DNA of 35,133 nt from an uncultured Caryophanales bacterium (GTDB lineage Bacteria > Bacillota_I > Bacilli_A > RFN20 > CAG-826). The DNA lies in NCBI GenBank assembly GCA_946404585.1, contig CAMJEC010000004.1, forward strand, positions 1 through 35,133, written 5' to 3'. Below the pieces are notes generated by a model. The model was not told the origin of the DNA and did not search any database. It worked only from the letters and a program-made list of their open reading frames with translations. Shown piece by piece: positions 1-7,892 of this stretch. The position numbers and the translations under genes were made by a program. Position 1 is the first letter of the stretch. Each line of letters opens with the position of its first letter.

Positions 1-39
1 AGCCTTATTAAAGATTGGAAAGACTGAGGTTGTCCTTTA

Positions 40-1080
40 ATGTTTAATAATATTTTTAAAGTTACCTCTCCTGGTGTCATTGAAAAGTTCATCGACACTG
101 TGGAAGACATGGATAATAAGGTCTTAGTTAGAATAGACACTATGGCCATCTGTAAAGCGGATATCCGTTACTTTTTAGGTAACCGTGATATCAACGTTTT
201 AAATCATAAATATCCACTAGCCCCAATTCATGAAGCGGTTGGTGAAGTGGTTAAAGATCCAACAGGCACATATAAGAAAGGTGATAAAGTTATCTTAGTG
301 CCTAACTCATTTGATGATAAATTCTATAGTGATAACTCCAACCGTAGATGTCATAGAAAAGACTTAGGTGATAACTATTATCCTAAAGCTGTTTTTAGAA
401 GTTCTACAGCGGATGGTTTTTTAAGAAACTACTACACGTGTAGCCCGGATTTACTAGTTAAGTATGATGAATCCATTGCTCCAAGTATTGCGGTTTTCTC
501 CGAATTATTAAGCGTCGCGACTGCGGCATTACGTAGAATAGACTTTAATGAAGTCGAGAAATTAGCGTTATTCGGTGATGGCATTATGGCCTATATCGTT
601 TATATCATGCTTAGATATGATCATCCTGATTTAGATTTAACAGTCTTTGGTATTGATGACCATAAATTAGAATCTTTTAAGAACGCGAAAACTGCGAAGT
701 TTGAAGAGTATAAGGGTGAGAAGTTTGACACTCTTATCGAAGCGGTTGGTGGCAAGTTCTCCGCGGATGCGATTAACAATATGATTGATTTATCAATCCC
801 AGGCGCTGATTTAATCTTAATGGGTGTCAACGAAGAGAAATCCCCTATTAATACTAGATTAGTGTTAGAAAAAGGCTTATCGCTTAAAGGTGTTACAAGA
901 AGTACAAAGCAAGACTTTGAACATGTCGCTAAGGCATTGAACGATAAGAAAGTACAAGAAGCTTTATCCATTATGGTCTTATCAGAGAATAAGATTAATA
1001 ATGTTGGTGATATTTATAGATGTTTTGAAGCAGATATTAATAACAAAAAAGAAATCGGTAAAAACTTAATGCATTGGTGA
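40..1080 (+). CDS. Zinc-type alcohol dehydrogenase-like protein, TarJ-like ribulose-5-phosphate reductase
   Basis: Full-length ORF; MDR-like N-terminus 'ICKADIRYFLGNRD...YPLAPIHEAVGEVV' and Rossmann segment; adjacent to surface polysaccharide genes. Confidence 0.7.
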   Translation: MFNNIFKVTSPGVIEKFIDTVEDMDNKVLVRIDTMAICKADIRYFLGNRDINVLNHKYPLAPIHEAVGEVVKDPTGTYKKGDKVILVPNSFDDKFYSDNSNRRCHRKDLGDNYYPKAVFRSSTADGFLRNYYTCSPDLLVKYDESIAPSIAVFSELLSVATAALRRIDFNEVEKLALFGDGIMAYIVYIMLRYDHPDLDLTVFGIDDHKLESFKNAKTAKFEEYKGEKFDTLIEAVGGKFSADAINNMIDLSIPGADLILMGVNEEKSPINTRLVLEKGLSLKGVTRSTKQDFEHVAKALNDKKVQEALSIMVLSENKINNVGDIYRCFEADINNKKEIGKNLMHW

Positions 1081-1175
1081 ATTCACGGTCATTTTACTTT
1101 TTAAGCTTTTACATATTTTCAAATTACGTTGAAAAAAACAATTGTAGCAGAATACATTTTTGAAAGGAAAACAAT

Positions 1176-2213
1176 ATGAGCATCTTTAAAAACAAGATTT
1201 TAATGATTACCGGCGGAACAGGATCGTTCGGTTCTACTGTGTTAAATCGTTTTTTGACTACTGATATCAAAGAGATTAGAGTGTTTTCTCGTGATGAAAA
1301 AAAGCAAGATGATTTACGTCACGAATTGCAAATTAAATACCCTATAGAATCTGAAAAAGTAAAATTTTATATAGGCGATGTTCGTTCTTTAGAATCTGTA
1401 AGAAGCGCTATGCATGATGTAGATTACATTTTCCATGCTGCAGCTTTGAAGCAAGTTCCTTCTTGTGAATTTTTCCCAATGGAAGCTGTGAGAACTAACA
1501 TTATTGGTACTGATAATGTTTTAACTGCCGCTATTGAAGCTGGAGTTAAAGCGGTTATTTGTTTATCAACGGATAAAGCGGCATATCCAATTAACGCTAT
1601 GGGCAAATCAAAAGCCCTTGAAGAATCTGTGGCTATTGCAAAATCAAGAGAATCTAAAAAAACTAAAATATGTTGCACTAGATACGGCAATGTTATGTGC
1701 TCACGAGGTTCTGTTATTCCTCTTTGGATTGACCAAATTAAATCAGGCAACCCAATAACTATTACATCTGGTGAAATGACTAGATTCATTATGTCTTTAG
1801 AGGAAGCTGTTGATTTAGTTATGTTTGCCATGGAATATGGTGAGAATGGGGACTTATTAATCCAAAAAGCACCAGCATGTACAATTCAAACACAAGCTGA
1901 AGCAGTGTGTGACCTTTTTGGCGGCAAAAAAGAAGATATCAAAGTCATTGGCATTAGACATGGCGAAAAGATGTTTGAAACATTATTAACCAACGAAGAA
2001 TGTGCTAGAGCCATTGATATGGGCAATTATTATAGAGTCCCTTGTGATAATAGAGGACTCAACTATGATAAGTACTTTACAAAAGGTGATTCTGCTAGAA
2101 ACACTCTTACAGAGTTTAATTCAAACAATACAGAATTGCTAAACGTTGAACAAGTCAAAGAAAAATTGTTATCTTTAAAATACATTCAAGAAAGATTGGC
2201 AGAAGGCAAATAA
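1176..2213 (+). CDS. Polysaccharide biosynthesis SDR, UDP-GlcNAc 4,6-dehydratase/5-epimerase (CapE/FnlA-like)
   Basis: 'ITGGTGSFGSTVLNRFL', 'AALKQVPSCEFFPMEAVRTNIIGTDNV', 'STDKAAYPINAMGKSKALEE'; good RBS (gaaagga). Confidence 0.85.
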   Translation: MSIFKNKILMITGGTGSFGSTVLNRFLTTDIKEIRVFSRDEKKQDDLRHELQIKYPIESEKVKFYIGDVRSLESVRSAMHDVDYIFHAAALKQVPSCEFFPMEAVRTNIIGTDNVLTAAIEAGVKAVICLSTDKAAYPINAMGKSKALEESVAIAKSRESKKTKICCTRYGNVMCSRGSVIPLWIDQIKSGNPITITSGEMTRFIMSLEEAVDLVMFAMEYGENGDLLIQKAPACTIQTQAEAVCDLFGGKKEDIKVIGIRHGEKMFETLLTNEECARAIDMGNYYRVPCDNRGLNYDKYFTKGDSARNTLTEFNSNNTELLNVEQVKEKLLSLKYIQERLAEGK

Positions 2214-2214
2214 T

Positions 2215-3069
2215 ATGAAGTTTTTGATTTGTGGTTGTAATGGTATGGCGGGGCACACAATAGCCCTATATTTAAAGGAACAAGGTCATGAAGTCTTCGG
2301 CTTTGATATTAGAAAATCAGAATTAATCGACTCTGTAGCAGGTAACGCTATGGACAAGGACTTTGTTGCTAATCTTATTAAAGAAGGTAACTATGATGCA
2401 GTTATCAATTGTATAGGCATTCTCAATAAAGCCGCTGAAGATCATAAAGCGTTAGCAACATATCTAAATTCCTATTTTCCACATTTACTAGCAGAATTAA
2501 CCGATGGAACAAATACCCAAGTAATCCATATGTCAACAGACTGCGTTTTTTCTGGAAAAAAAGGTGAGTATAAAGAATTAGATTTCCAAGATGGTGAAAC
2601 TTTCTATGATAGAAGTAAGGCTCTTGGCGAACTAAATGATAATAAAAATATCACATTGCGTAATTCCATTGTAGGACCAGATATTAATCCTAAAGGCATT
2701 GGTTTATTAAACTGGTTTATGCAACAAAATGGTGAAGTCAATGGTTACACAAAAGCAATGTGGACTGGCCAAACAACATTGCAGTTAGCAAAAACAATGG
2801 AATATGCCGCTAAAACTAGAGCACATGGTTTGGTTAATGCTGTTCCAGATAGATCTATTTCAAAATACGAATTACTGAAGTTATTTAATAAATATATGAG
2901 AAATGATGAATTAGTAATTAATCCTATTGAAGGAATAAATGCTGATAAGAGTTTGAAAAGAACTAATTTTGAAATGGACTATATTATTCCTGACTATGAA
3001 ACAATGGTTAAGGAATTAGCGATTTGGATGAAAAAGCACAAAGAGTTATATCCACACTATAAACTTTAA
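2215..3069 (+). CDS. RmlD-like SDR sugar-nucleotide reductase (probable partner of the CapE-like dehydratase)
   Basis: 'CGCNGMAGHTIALYLKEQGHEV', 'INCIGILNKAAEDHK', 'STDCVFSGKKGEYKE'; 1 nt after the preceding stop. Confidence 0.75.
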   Translation: MKFLICGCNGMAGHTIALYLKEQGHEVFGFDIRKSELIDSVAGNAMDKDFVANLIKEGNYDAVINCIGILNKAAEDHKALATYLNSYFPHLLAELTDGTNTQVIHMSTDCVFSGKKGEYKELDFQDGETFYDRSKALGELNDNKNITLRNSIVGPDINPKGIGLLNWFMQQNGEVNGYTKAMWTGQTTLQLAKTMEYAAKTRAHGLVNAVPDRSISKYELLKLFNKYMRNDELVINPIEGINADKSLKRTNFEMDYIIPDYETMVKELAIWMKKHKELYPHYKL

Positions 3070-3086
3070 TAGAGGGGGCTTTAATT

Positions 3087-4211
3087 ATGGCAAAACTTAA
3101 ACTAATGACGATTGTTGGCACAAGACCAGAAATCATTAAAATGTCAGCAATAATTAAAAAATGCGATAAGTATTTTGATCATGTTTTAGTTCATACTGGT
3201 CAAAATTATGATTACCAACTAAATCAAGTTTTCTTTAATGATTTAGGATTAAGAGAACCAGATTACTATCTGGGTGTTGTTGGCGATAATCTTGGGCAAA
3301 CAATGGGCAACGTTATTGCTAAATCCTACGAATTGATGAGTAAAGTCAAACCAGATGCTATTATCGTTTTAGGTGATACAAATTCTTGCTTATGCGTTAT
3401 TGCTGCAAAACGTTTACATATTCCCGTATTCCATATGGAAGCTGGCAACAGATGCAAAGATGAAAATCTTCCAGAAGAAGTCATTAGAAGAATTGTTGAC
3501 GTTACTTCCGATGTTAATCTATGTTATTCAGAACATGCTAGAAGATATATTCTCGATAGTGGCGTTAGACCAGAGTACACATTTGTGGTTGGCTCACCAA
3601 TGAGAGAAGTTCTAGATGGATGTAAAAAAGAAATCGAGAACAGTAAGATTCTTGAAGAACTCAAACTAAAGAAAAACGGATACATCTTATTATCTGCTCA
3701 TAGAGAAGAAAACATTGATAATGAAGGCAACTTCATGAGTTTAATGAATGCTGTTAATTCTATGGCGGAGAAATATGATATGCCAATTCTCTACTCTTGC
3801 CATCCACGCTCTAAAAAGTATATTGAAGCAAGAGGCTTTAAATTTGACAAGAGAGTCATACAACATCAACCATTAGGATTCTTTGATTACAATAAATTGC
3901 AGCAAAACGCTTTTTGTGTAGTCAGTGATAGTGGAACAATTCCAGAAGAGGGATCATATTTCAAATTCCCTGCTGTTAGTGTTAGAACATCAACGGAACG
4001 TCCAGAAGCTATGGATAAAGGCGTGTTTGTTATTGGTTCCATTACATCTGAGCAAGTTTTACAAGCTGTCGACCTAGCTGTCGAAATGCATAAAAATGGC
4101 GATGATGGATTAACTGTTCCTTCTTATGATGATGAGAACGTATCCACAAAAGTTGTCAAGATAATACAAAGTTATACTGGCATCATTAATAAGATGGTGT
4201 GGAGAAAATAA
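3087..4211 (+). CDS. wecB: UDP-N-acetylglucosamine 2-epimerase (WecB/CapG-like)
   Basis: 'TIVGTRPEIIKMSAIIKK', 'HTGQNYDYQLNQVFF', 'HMEAGNRCKDENLPEEVIRRIVD', 'VVSDSGTIPEEGSYFKFPAVSVRTSTERPEA'; RBS gagggggct. Confidence 0.88.
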   Translation: MAKLKLMTIVGTRPEIIKMSAIIKKCDKYFDHVLVHTGQNYDYQLNQVFFNDLGLREPDYYLGVVGDNLGQTMGNVIAKSYELMSKVKPDAIIVLGDTNSCLCVIAAKRLHIPVFHMEAGNRCKDENLPEEVIRRIVDVTSDVNLCYSEHARRYILDSGVRPEYTFVVGSPMREVLDGCKKEIENSKILEELKLKKNGYILLSAHREENIDNEGNFMSLMNAVNSMAEKYDMPILYSCHPRSKKYIEARGFKFDKRVIQHQPLGFFDYNKLQQNAFCVVSDSGTIPEEGSYFKFPAVSVRTSTERPEAMDKGVFVIGSITSEQVLQAVDLAVEMHKNGDDGLTVPSYDDENVSTKVVKIIQSYTGIINKMVWRK

Positions 4212-4222
4212 CGAAACAGTAG

Positions 4223-4459
4223 GTGGCTCGCATTGCTACTGTGTGCGCAACACTCGCCGAAAAGAAAACCAAAGGCGTTAAAGTTATTATCTATGAACCA
4301 ACATTAGAAAATGGTTCAGAATTCTTTGGCAGTAAAGTAGTTAATAACTTAGAAGAGTTTAAGAAATTATCTAATGCAATTATTGCTAATAGATATGATA
4401 GTTGTTTAGATGATGTTCAAAATAAAGTATATACAAGAGATTTATTTAGAAGAGACTAA
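4223..4459 (+). pseudogene. C-terminal fragment of a UDP-glucose/nucleotide-sugar 6-dehydrogenase
   Basis: '[62 protein letters not shown]' matches only the C-terminal end of Ugd-type enzymes; no N-terminal Rossmann or catalytic part upstream. Confidence 0.8.
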
Positions 4460-4484
4460 CTGTTAACTAAATCAATTGTAAAAT

Positions 4485-4510
4485 AGCGCTGCCGAGAGGT
4501 GGCGCTTTTA
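4485..4510 (+). terminator. Rho-independent terminator
   Basis: AGCGCTGCC-GAGA-GGTGGCGCT followed by TTTT; 9-bp stem with wobble pairs. Confidence 0.75.
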
Positions 4511-4588
4511 AATTGCTTACAAACCATCACATATTTATTGTTGCTTGATTCTATTCAAGATATTATAGTTATAACGCAATTATCGTTT

Positions 4589-5629
4589 ATGAATAACTTT
4601 GAGTCATTTTTACAAGAAACGAAAAATAATAGATCCGTTGAAATCAAATCCGTTCAAAATAAGGGCTATTCATCAAATAGTAAAGAATATAAGTTTTTTG
4701 ACTACTTTTCCGTCAAATATTTAGAACGAGAATATAAGTTTTCGTTGTTTTTAAATAATAATGAGGCAAATTTTCTTATTGTTGAAGAATACTGTGATGA
4801 GCATAACAGTGTTATAAAAAAACGCTCGAAATACTATTCGATGATAGCACTATTTGAAGAGGTAATATCTCTAGATAAAGATAAAATGTTTCTTGATGCT
4901 ATTTCTAATGGGGAACGTGAGACAATAAAGATGGAGTATCGTGGATATTTGTACGCTTTAGAAATCCCGATGATTAGTAAAAAGAATCGCCGAAAGCTAA
5001 TCAAGGCCAACTCAAATCTTGTTGGGTTATTTTTACTGTTTTCGCTAATACAGAATAAAAGCAATTGTATATTAAAGCGGCAACCTGAATACCAAGATGG
5101 TATTTATAGATTTTTTCAAGTTTATTGTGATTATAGATATGACAACGAACCAATGAAAAAAAGAGGTTGGACGATAGAAAAACAAACATTTATATATAAA
5201 ACTTATTTCCCTATTAAAATGATTAGAATTGAGTTTAGTGGAAAAGAAGAAATGAAAGAGGAAAGGATCTTTTTTGAGAAACTGAAAACAGTTAACAGCG
5301 AAGAAGACTCTATAAATGTGTTCCTCGATGAGTTCAACAAGAAGAATGGAACAACTATTCTTAAAGAAAATATTGATTCCTTTCCAATGCTATCAACAAA
5401 AGAACTAGAACAAAAGGAAATTCAAAGATGTACAAACATGACGTCTTTTATGGCGGATTCAAAAAAAGATAGATTTTATACAAAGAAACCAATTGCGCTA
5501 GGTATTAATAGAAGGTCATACATTTTTATTATCGAAAAATTCAACAAAAAATACTATTTGACCGAAGAAGAATTAAATGAAATAATTAAAATTGACCCTA
5601 GAAAGTCTTCCGCTGATGGCGGGAGCTAA
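4589..5629 (+). CDS. Hypothetical protein (about 346 aa) immediately upstream of the RT module
   Basis: Long ORF; the track start at 4499 is a GTG inside the terminator hairpin, so ATG 4589 is preferred; no recognised domain. Confidence 0.65.
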   Translation: MNNFESFLQETKNNRSVEIKSVQNKGYSSNSKEYKFFDYFSVKYLEREYKFSLFLNNNEANFLIVEEYCDEHNSVIKKRSKYYSMIALFEEVISLDKDKMFLDAISNGERETIKMEYRGYLYALEIPMISKKNRRKLIKANSNLVGLFLLFSLIQNKSNCILKRQPEYQDGIYRFFQVYCDYRYDNEPMKKRGWTIEKQTFIYKTYFPIKMIRIEFSGKEEMKEERIFFEKLKTVNSEEDSINVFLDEFNKKNGTTILKENIDSFPMLSTKELEQKEIQRCTNMTSFMADSKKDRFYTKKPIALGINRRSYIFIIEKFNKKYYLTEEELNEIIKIDPRKSSADGGS

Positions 5630-5750
5630 GGAAGCGCTTTCCTTAATAACAATTAATAAATTCGTTTTGTTTCCAACTTGCTCGGCCGCATAGGCCTCGC
5701 TGGCGCAGGAAGCAAATCGAAAGTATGAATTCTTATGTGGGGTCTTTTTT
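5590..5750 (+). ncRNA. Candidate retron/DRT-type structured RNA upstream of the reverse transcriptase
   Basis: GC-rich segment in AT-rich DNA with stems CTTCCGC/GCGGGAG (5607-5625), TAAGGAA/TTCCTTA (5627-5645) and a long imperfect hairpin GTTTCC...GGCC-gcata-GGCC...GGAAGC (5669-5713); outer GACCC (5594-5598) / GGGTC (5740-5744) pairing, then the RT start at 5763. Confidence 0.5.
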
Positions 5751-5762
5751 TGAACAATAATT

Positions 5763-7709
5763 ATGAGTAAATATATAATCAAAAAAACAGTTGAGATTTC
5801 AAAACCATTGGTATTTTTGTGTGGCTCTTATTACAACTCAGACAATAAAGAGGACAAGAGAGGAATAACCTGTGACTATTTGAAATACCGTTCCAGCGGA
5901 AAATTATACCCATTGATAGTTGATAACTTTTTAGATCTTGATGCTATCGAGAGTGTAGATTTTTCAATTGAAAAATATGAAGAATTAATATCAAATATCT
6001 CGGTACTAAATATTATTTATTTAGAATCATTTTCAAGTGCTTCTGAATTGGGACTGTTTACCAGCAATACATCCACAACTAAAAACCTGGTATTTTATCC
6101 AGATAGTTCTAACCTTATTCTAAATAAAATCGGCTATTTTATCAGAAATGGTGTCTTTGATGGAAAAAGCGAAATGATTGTTCATCACCCATATTTGGCG
6201 CTTGTAGAGCGATACGCTCACGGAACAGATTATGTTGACGAATACTATTACTTTCTGAAAAACGAAATTCCTGATGAACTAAAGCCTATTCTTAATGAAG
6301 AAATTGATGCTGTCGCTAGTAAAGAATACTCTCCGGAGTTTTTGCTTGATGAAACTATTCCGAAAACACTCGGCATGATGTCTTTCTTAATTAATGTTTC
6401 GCTCGAAAAGGTGTTTTTTTCAGCTCAAACTGCCTTTTATATGCTTTATGCAATAATTGTTAGAAATAACATGTTGGACAGCATTCTCACTCTTGACCCG
6501 GATACTGAATGCTTAAAGTGTTTAAAATCATTAGAAGACAGCATATTTAATACTATTGAATTCGGTAAAATCTTAGAAGAGTGTGAAAATTATTCATTAG
6601 AAATACTAACCTTCAAGGAACCGCTCGAGTTTATCAAATATGCGCTATTCTTTATTAAATATCTCACAAGAGAGATGTTTAGCAAAAACAAAAAAATGGT
6701 TTCCAAAGCTTTAATTACAAAATCAGATGATATCTTCTATTGTTGTGATGATTATAAACTTTTAGAAAGCAAGCTGATGCCTTTTCATGAAAATATTAGT
6801 GGAATTGCAAAAACAAAAGGCATTAAACGCTTTACCCTTTATAAAAATCATAGAAGTAGGAGCATTATTGCCTATTCAGATGATGAAAGCGGTGAAGAAT
6901 TAAGGAAGGCACATCAAGTTATAAGTGATGGTCTTGCTAAAATATCGAAAGATTTTTCTTTATTTTCTTCGTACTCTTATGCATACAAAGATGGGAAAAA
7001 CACTCTCTTGTGCATCAAAAAACACATCAATTCCTCTTACTTTTTGAAAATGGATATTCACAAATTTTTTGAAACTATGAAACCAACGATATTTTTGAAG
7101 AAATTGATGGATGCTTTTGAAAAGACAACAGAATATAAGACGATGGATGATAAACAAAGGAAAAGATTTGAATCAAAACTCAATTCTTATATCAACTTGA
7201 TAACTATTTCTGGTTCTTTTCCGGTCGGCTTTGTTTCATCTCCGATTGTCTCCGAAATATATTTGAACAAATTTGATAAAAAAATAACTACACTTCTTGA
7301 GGGAGGAGGAATCTTTTACACAAGATATGCAGATGACATGCTCTTTTCTTCTAGCGAGAAATTCGATCATAATAAAATAATTGAATTGGTTAAAAATATG
7401 CTTAATGACGAAGAACTTAGCGTTAATGACGAAAAAACGATGTATAAAGAATTGAAAAACGTTGGTGATTCAATAAGGTTTGTTGGATTGAATATTGTAA
7501 AAACGCAAGAGTCTAATTCGATTACTATTGGCAATACTTACATAAGACGCTTGGCAAGAATGAAAGCTTTCTCTTCTGGTGGAGAATATGATTCAAAAAA
7601 AATCACTGGTTTAGAAAACTATTTAAAATATAACGACCCTGCTGGATATAAAAAGTATCTTAATGTAGTAGATGTTTACTTAAAAACTAACAATTTAAAA
7701 AAACAATAG
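5763..7709 (+). CDS. Reverse transcriptase with N-terminal nucleoside-deoxyribosyltransferase-like (retron effector-like) domain
   Basis: RT motifs 'SSYFLKMDIHKFFETM', 'GSFPVGFVSSPIVSEIYL', 'YTRYADDMLFSS', 'IRFVGLNIVKT'; N-terminus 'PLVFLCGSYYNSDNKEDKRGITCDYLK...LNIIYLESFSSASELGLFTSN...NLVFYPDSSN'. Confidence 0.85.
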   Translation: MSKYIIKKTVEISKPLVFLCGSYYNSDNKEDKRGITCDYLKYRSSGKLYPLIVDNFLDLDAIESVDFSIEKYEELISNISVLNIIYLESFSSASELGLFTSNTSTTKNLVFYPDSSNLILNKIGYFIRNGVFDGKSEMIVHHPYLALVERYAHGTDYVDEYYYFLKNEIPDELKPILNEEIDAVASKEYSPEFLLDETIPKTLGMMSFLINVSLEKVFFSAQTAFYMLYAIIVRNNMLDSILTLDPDTECLKCLKSLEDSIFNTIEFGKILEECENYSLEILTFKEPLEFIKYALFFIKYLTREMFSKNKKMVSKALITKSDDIFYCCDDYKLLESKLMPFHENISGIAKTKGIKRFTLYKNHRSRSIIAYSDDESGEELRKAHQVISDGLAKISKDFSLFSSYSYAYKDGKNTLLCIKKHINSSYFLKMDIHKFFETMKPTIFLKKLMDAFEKTTEYKTMDDKQRKRFESKLNSYINLITISGSFPVGFVSSPIVSEIYLNKFDKKITTLLEGGGIFYTRYADDMLFSSSEKFDHNKIIELVKNMLNDEELSVNDEKTMYKELKNVGDSIRFVGLNIVKTQESNSITIGNTYIRRLARMKAFSSGGEYDSKKITGLENYLKYNDPAGYKKYLNVVDVYLKTNNLKKQ

Positions 7710-7712
7710 CCT

Positions 7713-7822
7713 ATTCCTCTATCTATTTTTAAAATGCACTTTATGAAAAAGCTTAATTGTTTTATTGCTACGCTAGTAGGTGCTTTTATTATTAGGCGTC
7801 GTTTCATAACGGTGCTTTTTAT
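7713..7822 (+). pseudogene. Truncated lipoprotein 5' end (paralogue of the 14904 lipoprotein gene) fused to a terminator hairpin
   Basis: 'MKKLNCFIATLVGAFII' at 7743 versus 'MKKISCFIATLVGAFTIGLIGC' at 14904; near-identical DNA 'cactttatgaaaaag.tta.ttgttttattgctacgctagtaggtgctttta'; followed by GCGTCGTT-TCAT-AACGGTGC-TTTTT (7796-7820). Confidence 0.75.
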
Positions 7823-7892
7823 AATATGAATCTTTTGTTTGCTTTTTAATCTTTTTATGGCGAAGCATTTAGATGATTTATAAAATAAAACT

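Noticed and set aside
621-971. Antisense ORF inside the TarJ-like gene (and similar short minus-strand ORFs at 1424-1831, 19553-19858, 30290-30646, 30680-30958)
   Set aside because: Opposite strand of well-supported coding genes; no recognisable domains or RBS; expected shadow ORFs.
4499-4588. N-terminal extension of the 4499-5629 ORF from GTG 4499
   Set aside because: The GTG lies inside the terminator stem; ATG 4589 is more plausible.
5763-7709. Group II intron or diversity-generating retroelement
   Set aside because: No maturase/En domain, no intron domain V/VI visible, no template/variable repeat pair noticed; N-terminal NDT-like domain favours a defence RT.
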